The translations under genes and the position numbers were made by a program. DNA of 64,000 bases, from NCBI RefSeq assembly GCF_014636275.1, contig NZ_BMEB01000004.1:124001-188000 (forward strand). Reading direction: 5' to 3'. The notes beneath the pieces were generated by a model. The model saw only the letters and a list, made by a program, of their open reading frames with translations. It ran no database searches and was not told the origin of the DNA. Source of the stretch: Cellulomonas carbonis (GTDB lineage Bacteria; Actinomycetota; Actinomycetes; Actinomycetales; Cellulomonadaceae). Positions 8,629 through 16,927 of the stretch are shown here, one piece after another (the first letter of the stretch is position 1; the number at the start of each line of letters is the position of its first letter).

Positions 8629-9692
8629 CGGTGACCGGGGCACGGCGGAGCGTGCGGGTCGGCGACCACCAGGTCGGGGAGGACCACCGGCCGTTCGTGG
8701 TGGCCGAGATGTCGGGCAACCACAACGGCGACCTCGGTCGCGCGCTCGCGATCGTCGACGCGATCGCCGAGTCGGGTGCGCAGGCGGTCAAGCTGCAGAC
8801 GTACACCGCGGACACGATCACGATCGACGCGGACGGGCCCGCCTTCCGGGTCTCGTCCGGGCACGAGCTGTGGGGCGGGAAGAACCTCCACCAGCTCTAC
8901 ACCGAGGCCCACACCCCGTGGGAGTGGCACGCGCCGATCTTCGAGCGCGCGCACCAGCACGGGCTCGTCGCGTTCTCGAGCCCGTTCGACGACACCGCCG
9001 TCGACCTGCTCGAGGACCTCGGCGCGCCGGTGTACAAGATCGCGTCGCTCGAGATCGGGGACCTCGCGCTGCTGCGCAGGGTCGCGCGCACGGGCAAGCC
9101 CGTGATCCTCTCGACGGGCGCCGCGACCGTGACCGACGTCGACACCGCGGTGCGGACCATCCGCGCGGAGGGCAACGACGACGTGGTCGTGCTCGCGTGC
9201 ACCTCCTCCTACCCGGCGTCCCCCGCCGAGTCGAACCTGCGCTCGATCCCGGTCCTGCGGGACACGTTCGACGTCGTCGTGGGGCTCTCGGACCACACCA
9301 TGGGCATCGGCGTGGCGGTCGCCGCGGTCGCGATGGGTGCGACCCTCATCGAGAAGCACGTCACGCTCGCGCGCGCCGACGGCGGCGTCGACTCCGACTT
9401 CTCGCTCGAGCCCGCCGAGCTCGCTGCCCTCGCGGCGGAGACCGAGCGGGGCTGGCAGGCGCTCGGCACGGTGCGCCTCGAGCCGACGCCGGGGGAGTCC
9501 GAGAGCCGCCGGCTGCGCCGCTCGCTGTACGTCGTCCAGGACGTGCGCGCGGGGGACGCGGTCACGCCCGAGAACGTGCGGTCGATCCGCCCGGCCGGTG
9601 GTCTCGAGCCCGCGTACCTGCCCGTGGTGCTCGGTCGCACGTTCCGTACCGACGCGGCCCGCGGCACGGCGCTGACCTGGGACCTCGTCTGA
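8625..9692 (+). CDS. pseI: Pseudaminic acid synthase (NeuB family, SAF domain)
   Basis: 355 residues. It condenses 6-deoxy-AltdiNAc with phosphoenolpyruvate to give pseudaminic acid. Residues about 20-270 are the NeuB TIM barrel: FVVAEMSGNHNGDL, AVKLQTYTADTIT, TPWEWHAPIF, YKIASLEIGDL, GLSDHTMGIGVAVAA and EKHVTL. A C-terminal SAF (antifreeze-like) domain RRSLYVVQDVRAGD follows. The LWGGKNLHQLYTEAHTPWEW segment is typical of PseI rather than NeuB sialic-acid synthases. The start is GTG 8625, overlapping the rfbD stop. A strong bidirectional hairpin follows the gene. Confidence 0.88.
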   Translation: MTVTGARRSVRVGDHQVGEDHRPFVVAEMSGNHNGDLGRALAIVDAIAESGAQAVKLQTYTADTITIDADGPAFRVSSGHELWGGKNLHQLYTEAHTPWEWHAPIFERAHQHGLVAFSSPFDDTAVDLLEDLGAPVYKIASLEIGDLALLRRVARTGKPVILSTGAATVTDVDTAVRTIRAEGNDDVVVLACTSSYPASPAESNLRSIPVLRDTFDVVVGLSDHTMGIGVAVAAVAMGATLIEKHVTLARADGGVDSDFSLEPAELAALAAETERGWQALGTVRLEPTPGESESRRLRRSLYVVQDVRAGDAVTPENVRSIRPAGGLEPAYLPVVLGRTFRTDAARGTALTWDLV

Positions 9693-9703
9693 CCTGACGC
9701 GAC

Positions 9704-9734
9704 GTCGTCGGTCGGGCCGGTCCCGGCCGACGAC
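9704..9734. terminator. Bidirectional hairpin between pseI and pseG-pseH
   Basis: Two 13-base arms (9704-9716 and 9722-9734) pair with only one G-T wobble around a five-base loop. It lies exactly between the two convergent stops, pseI ending at 9692 and pseG-pseH ending at 9735. No T-tract is present, as is usual in high-GC actinobacteria. Confidence 0.7.
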
Positions 9735-11333
9735 TCAGCGCGCCGGGGTGGCCGGCAGCTTGACGAACGCCGTGACGACGTCGTCGCCGCGCTCGGGCGA
9801 CGGCACGTAGCCCGCGCTCGTGAAGAGCCGGCCCGAGGCGGCGTTCTCCGGCCGGACGACGGCGAGCAGCCGCGGGTCGGGCCCCGCGAGGGCCCGCCAC
9901 GCCTCCTCGGCGCAGGTGAGCACCGGAGCCGCCCAGCCCTGGCCACGCGCGTCCGGCGCGACCGTGATCGAGACCTCCCACAGCCCCGCCTCGGCGGTGC
10001 GGTCGAAGCGCACCGTGCCGACCGGGACCTCGTCGCGCGCGCTCTCGAGGACGAGGAGGAGCCGGTCGTCGTCGGCGAGCACGCGCGTGAGCCACGCGGT
10101 GTGCTCGGCGGCCGTCACCTCGCCCGTGCTGCGGGACGCGGCCCTCGTCGCGGGGTCGTTCCGCCAGCCACGCAGGAGGTCGGCGTCGTCGGCGGTCGCC
10201 GCGCGCGCGCGCACCGCCCGGCCGTCGGCAGCACCCGCGCCCTCGTCGTCGGCGTGGTCCGTCCCGGCCCCGGCGCGGCGGCGTGCGCGGTCGGCGACGA
10301 CGTCCTCCCACGCCGCGACGACGCGCGACGCGCCGTCCGGGTCGACGACCCTCGGGCCCGCGGCAGCGAGCCGCCCGCGCGTCGCGGGGTCGGACAGCAG
10401 CGTCGCGAGCCGGCCGGCGGTCGGCCCCGCGAGGTCGTCGGGCGTCCCGAGCCCGGCGGTCAGCCCGAGGCCCACCGCACGCTCGTAGCCGATCCGCTGG
10501 TTCTCGGCCACCACGACCGCACCGGTCGCGACCCCGACCGCGGCGAGCTCCCAGACCGTCGTCCCGGCCGCGGTCACCACGACGTCGTGCGCGGCGGCGA
10601 GCGCGGGGAGGTCGTCCTGCGGGCCGACCAGGCGCAGCGGGAGGTCCGCCCCCGCACGACGCACGTCCTCGGCGTGGTCGGGCCGGACGATCACGGTGAC
10701 CGCACCGGTCCGGACCCCGGTCCGGGCGATCGCGGCGACGACCGCCGCAGCCGCACCCGTGGCGTCGGTCCCGCCCAGCACGACCAGGACGTGCGGGTCA
10801 CGTCCGGCCGGGGGTCGCGCGAGGTCGTGCGCGCGCGCCACGGCCGACCGCATCGGCGCGTGCCGCACGCCCAGCAGCACGGTGCCCGAGCCGTCCGCGG
10901 GCCGTCCGGCCGCCTCGGCCCCCGGGGTGGGGTCGACGACGACGTCGGCCTCGCGTCGCCCGAACGGCCCGTCCTCGACGCAGGAGAGCGCGCCGCCCGC
11001 CTCGCGGATCGCCGCACGGAGGCCCACGACCGGCGCGTAGTGGTCCACGTGCAGCACGTCCGCACGCGTCGCGCGGACCAGCGCGGCGAGGCGTGCGGGA
11101 TCCAGGTCCGACGGCGGCAGGTGCGCGTCGGCGGGGACGTCGCCCGGGCCGTCGAACGGCAGGAGCGGGACGCCGCTCGCGGCGAGCAGGCGCCGGCCGA
11201 GGGGTGCCGTGACGCGCCCGACGACCGCGACGCGCCACCCGCGGGCCGTCGCGGCCTCGGCGAGCGCGAGGCAGCGCACGAGGTGCCCGACGCCACCCGC
11301 GGCGGTCGCGTCGCAGCGCAGGAGCGCGCGCAT
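9735..11333 (-). CDS. Fused PseG hydrolase - PseH acetyltransferase
   Basis: 532 residues, two enzymes in one chain. Residues 1 to about 345 match PseG, the GT-B-fold hydrolase removing UDP from UDP-2,4-diacetamido-trideoxy-altrose. GGVGHLVRC places His17 exactly where the catalytic His17 of Campylobacter PseG lies, and VLVVLGGTDATG and VTAAGTTVWELAAVG form the nucleotide site. After a charged Ala/Gly/Asp linker, residues about 375-530 are a GNAT acetyltransferase (RARAATADDADLLRGWRND, then the acetyl-CoA loop VAPDARGQGWA and RPENAASGRLFTSAGY), as expected for PseH. PseH acts just before PseG, so consecutive steps are fused. The start ATG shares one base with the pseF stop (TGATG). Confidence 0.85.
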   Translation of the reverse strand: MRALLRCDATAAGGVGHLVRCLALAEAATARGWRVAVVGRVTAPLGRRLLAASGVPLLPFDGPGDVPADAHLPPSDLDPARLAALVRATRADVLHVDHYAPVVGLRAAIREAGGALSCVEDGPFGRREADVVVDPTPGAEAAGRPADGSGTVLLGVRHAPMRSAVARAHDLARPPAGRDPHVLVVLGGTDATGAAAAVVAAIARTGVRTGAVTVIVRPDHAEDVRRAGADLPLRLVGPQDDLPALAAAHDVVVTAAGTTVWELAAVGVATGAVVVAENQRIGYERAVGLGLTAGLGTPDDLAGPTAGRLATLLSDPATRGRLAAAGPRVVDPDGASRVVAAWEDVVADRARRRAGAGTDHADDEGAGAADGRAVRARAATADDADLLRGWRNDPATRAASRSTGEVTAAEHTAWLTRVLADDDRLLLVLESARDEVPVGTVRFDRTAEAGLWEVSITVAPDARGQGWAAPVLTCAEEAWRALAGPDPRLLAVVRPENAASGRLFTSAGYVPSPERGDDVVTAFVKLPATPAR

Positions 11334-12088
11334 CAGCCCTCCTCGAGCGACTTCTGGCGCACGTCGGCCACGATCTCCCGCAGGTCGGGTCGCGACCTGA
11401 GCAGCGCGACGAGGTCGCGCCAGGCGGGCGGCGCGTCGCCGAGCTCGTCCGCGACGGCCGCGAGGAGCCGCGCGTCCTCGGGCGTGTCGAGCGTGACGCG
11501 CAGGTCGTGTGCGTCGGGCGTGACGACGAGCCCCAGCGTCCGGCAGCGCCCCGGCTCGCCGTAGAGCCAGGACGTCACGTGGACGCGGTCGTGGTCCGTC
11601 GCGCGGGCGTCCGCGAGGTCGAGCGCCGCGGCGGACACGAGCTCGACGTCGAGGCCGCGGGGCAGCGTCCGCACGAGGGTCGTCGCGACGTAGTCGAGGT
11701 CGGGCGCCGCGCGCCACGCCGCGGCGACCAGACCGATGAGCGCGGGGTCGAGCAGCGGGCAGTCGGCCGTGAGCCGGACCACGGCGTCCGCCCGTGCCGT
11801 GTCGCGCGCGAGCACGAAGCGCGACAGGACGTCGTCCTCGCTGCCGCGCACGACCGCGACGCCGAGCGAGGTCGCGAGGTCCGCGACGGCGTCGTCGCCC
11901 GGGGCGGTGGAGGTCGCGACGACGACCTCGTCGACGCCCGACGCGGCGCGGGCCGCGCGCACGACCCAGCCGAGGACCGGGCGGCCCGCGAGCGGGAGGA
12001 GGACCTTGCCGGGCAGGCGGTGCGACCCGGTCCGGGCCTGGACGACGGCGACGACGCGGGGGGCTGCGTGCGAGGGCTCGGGAGGCAC
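11333..12088 (-). CDS. pseF: SpsF-family cytidylyltransferase, probable PseF
   Basis: 251 residues. VVAVVQARTGSHRLPGKVLLPLAGRPV is the CTP-binding start of the SpsF/CMP-Kdo-synthetase-like nucleotidyltransferases. VVATSTAPGDDAV, VVRGSEDDVLSRF and RLTADCPLLDP (metal-binding Asp) follow. In this setting it most likely makes CMP-pseudaminic acid, the activated donor. It is coupled to the downstream pseG-pseH by TGATG. The GTG start at 12088 has no clear ribosome binding site and faces pseB across an 80-bp divergent gap. Another CMP- or nucleotide-sugar product cannot be excluded from sequence alone. Confidence 0.78.
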   Translation of the reverse strand: MPPEPSHAAPRVVAVVQARTGSHRLPGKVLLPLAGRPVLGWVVRAARAASGVDEVVVATSTAPGDDAVADLATSLGVAVVRGSEDDVLSRFVLARDTARADAVVRLTADCPLLDPALIGLVAAAWRAAPDLDYVATTLVRTLPRGLDVELVSAAALDLADARATDHDRVHVTSWLYGEPGRCRTLGLVVTPDAHDLRVTLDTPEDARLLAAVADELGDAPPAWRDLVALLRSRPDLREIVADVRQKSLEEG

Positions 12089-12168
12089 CGTGCCATGATG
12101 CTCTACCGGGGCCGCCGCCCCCGAACGTCCCCGCGGCCGTGCCGCTCGTCCCCTCCGGGAGTCCCTGC

Positions 12169-13152
12169 ATGTCGCTGCTCAGCGGTTCGTCGATCCTCGT
12201 CACGGGAGGCACCGGGTCCTTCGGCAAGGCCTTCCTGCGTGAGGTCCTCGACCACCACGACCCGCGGCGCGTCGTCGTCTTCAGCCGGGACGAGCTCAAG
12301 CAGTACGAGGTCCGCCGCCTGCTCGGCGACGACCCGCGCCTGCGCTGGTTCATCGGGGACATCCGCGACCGCCGCCGCCTCGAGCGCGCGATGCACGGGG
12401 TCGACCTCGTCGTCCACGCCGCCGCGCTCAAGCAGGTCGACACCGCCGAGTACAACCCCTTCGAGTACGTGCAGACCAACGTCCAGGGGTCGCAGAACGT
12501 CATCGACGCCGCGATCGACGCGGGCGTGAAGAAGGTCGTCGCGCTGTCGACCGACAAGGCGTCGAGCCCGATCAACCTCTACGGCGCCACGAAGCTCTGC
12601 GCCGACCGGATGTTCGTCTCGGGCAACCACTACGCCGCGGCGTACGACACGCGCTTCTGCGTCGTCCGGTACGGCAACGTCATGGGCTCGCGCGGGTCGG
12701 TCGTCCCGGTGTTCCGCCGCCTCGCCGAGGAGGGCGCGTCGATCCCGATCACGGACATGCGCATGACGCGGTTCTGGATCACGCTCCCGCAGGCCGTGAA
12801 GTTCGTCATCGACTCGTTCGCACTCATGACCGGCGGCGAGCTGTACGTCCCGCGCATCCCCAGCATGCGCGTGACCGACCTCGCGCAGGCCGTCGCGCCC
12901 GGGTCGCCGATGCACGAGATCGGCATCCGCCCGGGGGAGAAGCTCCACGAGGAGATGATCGCCGCGGACGACTCGCGCCGGACGGTGCGCCTGGGCGACC
13001 GGTACGTCGTCATGCCCTACGTCCACGGCTGGGGCTACGAGCCGCCGGCCGACGGCGTCCCGGTCGAGGACGGGTGGACCTACCGCTCCGACACCAACGA
13101 CCTCTGGCTCGAGCCCGACGAGCTGCGCGACATGGTCGCGCGGTTCGCCTGA
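12169..13152 (+). CDS. pseB: UDP-GlcNAc 4,6-dehydratase (inverting)
   Basis: 327 residues, the first pseudaminic-acid enzyme: it converts UDP-GlcNAc to UDP-2-acetamido-2,6-dideoxy-beta-L-arabino-hex-4-ulose. Visible are the Rossmann motif TGGTGSFG (12-19), SRDELKQYE, HAAALKQVDTAEYNPFE, STDKASSPINLYGATK with Thr128-Asp129-Lys130 and Y138/K142, and the C-terminal RPGEKLHEEMI. All are hallmarks of the short FlaA1/PseB type, not the long membrane-bound dehydratases. ATG 12169 has GGGAG upstream. pseC follows after 8 bases. Confidence 0.92.
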   Translation: MSLLSGSSILVTGGTGSFGKAFLREVLDHHDPRRVVVFSRDELKQYEVRRLLGDDPRLRWFIGDIRDRRRLERAMHGVDLVVHAAALKQVDTAEYNPFEYVQTNVQGSQNVIDAAIDAGVKKVVALSTDKASSPINLYGATKLCADRMFVSGNHYAAAYDTRFCVVRYGNVMGSRGSVVPVFRRLAEEGASIPITDMRMTRFWITLPQAVKFVIDSFALMTGGELYVPRIPSMRVTDLAQAVAPGSPMHEIGIRPGEKLHEEMIAADDSRRTVRLGDRYVVMPYVHGWGYEPPADGVPVEDGWTYRSDTNDLWLEPDELRDMVARFA

Positions 13153-13160
13153 GGAGCGTC

Positions 13161-14291
13161 GTGCTGCCCTACGGCCGCCAGTCCATCGACGACGACGACG
13201 TCGCCGCGGTCGTCGCGGCGCTGCGCAGCGACTGGCTCACGACCGGTCCCGCCGTGGCCGAGTTCGAGGCCGCGGTGTCGGCCGCGTGCGGGGACGTGCC
13301 GGCCGTCAGCGTGACGTCCGGGACGGCCGCGCTGCACGTCGCGTACGCGGCCGCGGGTGTCGGTCCGGGTGACGAGGTCGTCACGACGCCGCTCACGTTC
13401 GTCGCGACCGCCGCGGCAGCGGCCCTGCACGGCGCGACCGTCGTCTTCGCCGACGTCGAGCCCGACACGGGCAACCTCGACGTCGAGGCCGCCCGGGCCG
13501 CGATGACCGAGCGCACGCGCGTCGTCGCGGCCGTCGACTACGCGGGGCTGCCGGCGGAGCCCGAGCGCTTCGCCGAGCTCGCGCACGCGCACGGCGCGCT
13601 GTTCCTCGAGGACGCCGCGCACTCGATCGGCTCGCGGTGGGCGGGCCGTCCCGTGGGCGCCTTCGCGGACCTCACGACGTTGTCGTTCTTCCCGACGAAG
13701 AACCTCACGACCGCCGAGGGCGGCGCGGTCCTGGCGACCGACCCCGGGCTCGAGCGGCGCGCCCGGCTCTTCAAGAACCACGGCCTGGTGCGTGAGCCCG
13801 ACGCCCAGCGGTGGCCCGACGAGGGTCCGTGGCACCAGGAGGTCCACGAGCTCGGGCTGAACTACCGCCTCCCGGACGTGCTCGCGGCGCTCGGCACGTC
13901 GCAGCTGCGGCGCCTCGACGCGTTCCGCACGCGCCGGGCCGAGATCCACGCCCGCTACGACGAGGGGCTCCGCGACCTCGACGGGGTCCGCACGCCCGCC
14001 CACCGCGCGGACGCCGAGCCCGCGTGGCACCTGTACCCCTTGCGCGTGCTCGACGGCCGCCGCCGCGAGGTCTTCGAGTCCCTGCGCGCCGCGGGGATCG
14101 GCGTGCAGGTCAACTACATCCCGGCGTACTGGCACCCCGCCTTCGCGGACCTCGGGTACCGCAGGGGCCTGTGCCCGAACGCCGAGGCGTACTACGAGCA
14201 GGAGATCTCCCTCCCGCTGTTCCCCGACCTCACGGACGCCGACGTCGACCGGGTCGTCGAGGAGGTCCGGCGCGCGGTCACCGGCCGCTGA
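13161..14291 (+). CDS. pseC: UDP-4-keto-6-deoxy-AltNAc aminotransferase
   Basis: 376 residues, DegT/DnrJ/EryC1-fold pyridoxal-phosphate aminotransferase. It begins VLPYGRQSIDDDDVAAV, the usual start of PseC proteins. It has VTSGTAALHVA (phosphate binding), PLTFVATAAAAALHGA, FLEDAAHSIGS with Asp151, and Lys180 in SFFPTKNLTTAEGG as the internal aldimine lysine. It supplies the 4-amino group later acetylated by the PseH half of the fused protein. GTG 13161 is preceded by GAGGAG and is 8 bases after pseB; the flippase gene starts 4 bases after the pseC stop. A single pseB-pseC-flippase operon is likely. Confidence 0.9.
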   Translation: MLPYGRQSIDDDDVAAVVAALRSDWLTTGPAVAEFEAAVSAACGDVPAVSVTSGTAALHVAYAAAGVGPGDEVVTTPLTFVATAAAAALHGATVVFADVEPDTGNLDVEAARAAMTERTRVVAAVDYAGLPAEPERFAELAHAHGALFLEDAAHSIGSRWAGRPVGAFADLTTLSFFPTKNLTTAEGGAVLATDPGLERRARLFKNHGLVREPDAQRWPDEGPWHQEVHELGLNYRLPDVLAALGTSQLRRLDAFRTRRAEIHARYDEGLRDLDGVRTPAHRADAEPAWHLYPLRVLDGRRREVFESLRAAGIGVQVNYIPAYWHPAFADLGYRRGLCPNAEAYYEQEISLPLFPDLTDADVDRVVEEVRRAVTGR

Positions 14292-14295
14292 CCCG

Positions 14296-15750
14296 ATGAC
14301 CGACGGCCCCGTCGAGGCGCCCGCAGCCTCGGCCTCGCGCACCGTCCTCGGGCGCGGCTCGCTCTACACGCTGGCGACGGCGGCACCCGCGCTCGCCGCG
14401 GTCGCCGTCGTCCCCGCCGTGACGCGGGCGCTGCCCGTCGCCGAGTACGACCTCGTCGCGGTCGCGACGGTCGTCGTCCAGGTGACCTACATCCTCCTCG
14501 GCCTCGGCATGGGTGCCGCGATCACGCGTCAGCACCTCCTCGACGCCGCGGGCGCGACCGGCTCGCGCGTGCTCGTGCTGCAGGGCGCCGGGCTGGCCGG
14601 GGTGCTGGGTGCGGTCGCGACCGCGACGTCGGGCTGGTGGTCCCCGCTCGTGCTCGGCCGGCCCGCCTCGACCGAGCTCGTGCTCGCGCTCGCGGCCTCG
14701 CTGGGCGGGGCCTGGATGGTGCTCGCCCAGGCCTACCTGCGGGGCGAGGACCGGGTCCGGCCGTTCGTCGGGCTCGCCGCGCTCGCAGGCCTCGTGGGCC
14801 CGGCGCTCGGGCTGGTCGGCGTGCTCGCCGTCGAGCGCAGCGCGACGGCGTACCTCGTGGGCCTCGCGGCCGGCTACGTCGCGGCGGGGCTGACCGGGCT
14901 CGGGCTCGTGGTCGCGTCGGGTCCCGCTCAGGGGCGCCGGGGTGGTCTGCGCGCCGCCCTGCGGATCGGCCTGCCGACCGTGCCGCACCAGGTGAGCCTC
15001 TACCTCGCGCTCGCGGGGCTCGTCGTGATCGCCGACCGGCTCCTGGGCGAGGGCGGCCGTGCCAACGTCGCCCTCACGTTCGGTGCCGGGGCGACCGTGG
15101 TGACCGCCGGTCTCAACAACGCGTGGGCGCCGCTCGTCTACCGGACGCCTCCCGCCGAGCGGGGACGCGTCCTGACCGAGACGACCAGGTCGGTGGGCCT
15201 GGTCACCGTGACGCTGTCGGGCGGCCTCGCCCTGCTCGCGCCCTGGGTGCTCGCCGTGGCCGCGCCCGCGCGGTACGCGACCGACGGCCTGGTCCCCGCG
15301 CTCGCGCTCGCCGCGGCGGCCGCGGTCCCGTCCGTCGTCTACCTCGCGAGCGGGCACCTCGTCTTCGCCGAGGGACGCACGCACGGTCTCGCGGTCACGA
15401 CGCCTCTCGCGGTCGCCGGGGGCCTCGCGGTCGCGGCCGCCGCCGCGTCGTCGTGGGGCGTGACCGCCACGGGTGCGGGCTACCTCGGTGCGTACCTGCT
15501 CCTCGCGACGGGCACGACGGCGCTGCAGCGGCGCGTCGCGGGCCACGCGTGGTGGCCGCCGGGCATGCCGCTCGTGCTCGCGCTGTGGGTGCTCACGACC
15601 CTGGGGGGTGTGCTCCTGCCGACGGACGGGTCGGGGGCTGCGTGGCGCTGGGGCGGCGCCGTGGTGCTCGTGGTGGTCGCGGCCGCAGCGCTCAGCGGGC
15701 GACGTCCGCCGTGGGGACGACGACGGGGAGCGGCGCACCCGGCGGGATGA
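14296..15750 (+). CDS. Polysaccharide flippase-like membrane protein of the pse operon
   Basis: 484 residues with about 12-14 membrane helices, a MOP/Wzx-type exporter. It starts with a short polar tail, then VLGRGSLYTLATAAPALAAV, the amphipathic start common to Wzx proteins. It immediately follows pseC (4 bases) and so is the likely exporter of the pseudaminic-acid-containing lipid-linked glycan (inference). The last 59 bases overlap the convergent gene at 15692-16843 in antisense, unusual even for this compact genome. No internal frameshift is apparent. Confidence 0.78.
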   Translation: MTDGPVEAPAASASRTVLGRGSLYTLATAAPALAAVAVVPAVTRALPVAEYDLVAVATVVVQVTYILLGLGMGAAITRQHLLDAAGATGSRVLVLQGAGLAGVLGAVATATSGWWSPLVLGRPASTELVLALAASLGGAWMVLAQAYLRGEDRVRPFVGLAALAGLVGPALGLVGVLAVERSATAYLVGLAAGYVAAGLTGLGLVVASGPAQGRRGGLRAALRIGLPTVPHQVSLYLALAGLVVIADRLLGEGGRANVALTFGAGATVVTAGLNNAWAPLVYRTPPAERGRVLTETTRSVGLVTVTLSGGLALLAPWVLAVAAPARYATDGLVPALALAAAAAVPSVVYLASGHLVFAEGRTHGLAVTTPLAVAGGLAVAAAAASSWGVTATGAGYLGAYLLLATGTTALQRRVAGHAWWPPGMPLVLALWVLTTLGGVLLPTDGSGAAWRWGGAVVLVVVAAAALSGRRPPWGRRRGAAHPAG

Positions 15751-16843
15751 CCCGACCGATCGGGTGCGGCAGGTAGGACGCGGCGGCGACGAGGAACCGG
15801 GTCGCCGACAGCGCGGCGGCCGCGGGGCCTGCGGCTGCCGGCGCCGCCGTCGGCGCGACCGTCGGGGCGGCCGTCGGCGCGGGATCGCCCGCGGCGCCGC
15901 GCCGACGTCGGACGGTCGTGACCGCGCGGCTCGCGGGTGCGCTCACCCAGTGCTGCCACCACGGGCCCACGCGCAGCGCGCGGTCCCAGCCGAGCAGGCG
16001 GACCAGCTCGTCGGGCTCGCGCAGGGACGCCAGGCCGAGCTCGTCCGCGGCGACGGCGCGGCGGTCGGCGAGCGGCACCGAGTCGTCGTGCATCTCGGGC
16101 CACAGCGTCCGCACGCGCGCGAGGGCCTGCGGGTCCTCGCCCTCGAGCGCCATGCCGTCGCCGTGCACGGCGGTGTCGATCCCGAGGGCCGCGGCGTACA
16201 CGACGGGCGTCGAGAGCCGGTTGGAGACGACGCGCCCGGCGCCCGTGAGCAGCGTGTGCAGGCGACCGAGGAACGCCGGGTCGGTGCGCTCGCCGAGCGT
16301 CACGCACGTGTGGCCGGCGTCGACGTACGCCCTGACCACCGCGGGGTCGCGCGCCTCGACGTGGTAGAGGCACACGGTGGACGGGCCCTCGGTCCGCGCC
16401 CACTCGCGCGCGACCGCCCGGTGGTCGCCCTCCAGGCGCTGCGTCGCGATCCCGTGGACCGGCAGGATCACGGTGCCGTGCGGACCGGCCACCGTGCCGG
16501 TGCCCCCGGCCGCGCCCTCGTGGGAACCGTCACCCGGCGCGCTCCGCGCGTCGAGCGTGCCCAGCGCGGAGCAGAGGTAGAGCCACGGCGCGCCGATCGG
16601 CACGCTCGCGCGGTCCGCCGACGTGGGGTCCCACGCGCGCGAGCGGTGGCTCCACACGAGCAGACGGCGGTCGGCGGGCCCGTCCGCGGCGCCGATCCGC
16701 GGGAAGTCCCGGAAGTGCGTGCCGAGCGGCGAGACGGCGGTCCACCCGTGCTGGACCAGGCCGCGCACGTGCCGCGGCGCGGGCAGGCCGAGGTAGAGCG
16801 CGAAGGCGGCGCTGTGGCCGTAGTAGTGGTTCTGCGACTCCAC
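15692..16843 (-). CDS. Uncharacterised protein, candidate glycosyltransferase of the pse locus
   Basis: 383 residues, soluble, family not recognised. The N terminus VESQNHYYGHSAAFALYLGL leads to GLVQHGWTAVSP, RLLVWSHRSR and VPIGAPWLY. The second half has ILPVHGIATQRLEGDHR, VSNRLSTPVVYAAALGI and HGDGMALEG. The last pair resembles the second Rossmann lobe of GT-B enzymes, where a Ser/Thr-rich turn and a short glycine loop bind the nucleotide. An Ala/Pro/Thr-rich stretch around 320-340 precedes a conserved-looking tail. The start is GTG 16843, with a TAGAGT -10 box 8 bases before it. The position inside the pse cluster makes a CMP-pseudaminic-acid transferase plausible, but this is inference. 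Confidence 0.7.
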   Translation of the reverse strand: MESQNHYYGHSAAFALYLGLPAPRHVRGLVQHGWTAVSPLGTHFRDFPRIGAADGPADRRLLVWSHRSRAWDPTSADRASVPIGAPWLYLCSALGTLDARSAPGDGSHEGAAGGTGTVAGPHGTVILPVHGIATQRLEGDHRAVAREWARTEGPSTVCLYHVEARDPAVVRAYVDAGHTCVTLGERTDPAFLGRLHTLLTGAGRVVSNRLSTPVVYAAALGIDTAVHGDGMALEGEDPQALARVRTLWPEMHDDSVPLADRRAVAADELGLASLREPDELVRLLGWDRALRVGPWWQHWVSAPASRAVTTVRRRRGAAGDPAPTAAPTVAPTAAPAAAGPAAAALSATRFLVAAASYLPHPIGRVIPPGAPLPVVVPTADVAR

Positions 16844-16851
16844 GGGAGGGC

Positions 16852-16857
16852 ACTCTA
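16852..16857 (-). promoter_or_regulatory. -10 box (TAGAGT) for the 16843 gene, probably leaderless
   Basis: On the minus strand TAGAGT is followed after 8 bases by the GTG at 16843, and no ribosome binding site is present. This spacing puts transcription start at or next to the start codon and excludes the upstream in-frame GTG, which overlaps the box. Confidence 0.5.
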
Positions 16858-16885
16858 CGGCGGCGGCCCCGCGGGACGGGCCTTG

Positions 16886-16891
16886 TACGCT
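16886..16891 (+). promoter_or_regulatory. -10 box (TACGCT) for the GT2-DUF2304-DUF2142 operon
   Basis: TACGCT lies 36 bases upstream of the GTG at 16928, in the divergent gap with the 15692-16843 gene. It fits TAnnnT; the leader contains CCCTGGAG as a possible ribosome binding site. Confidence 0.4.
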
Positions 16892-16927
16892 GGTCCGACC
16901 CTCCCTCGGACCCTGGAGCCCCAGCCG

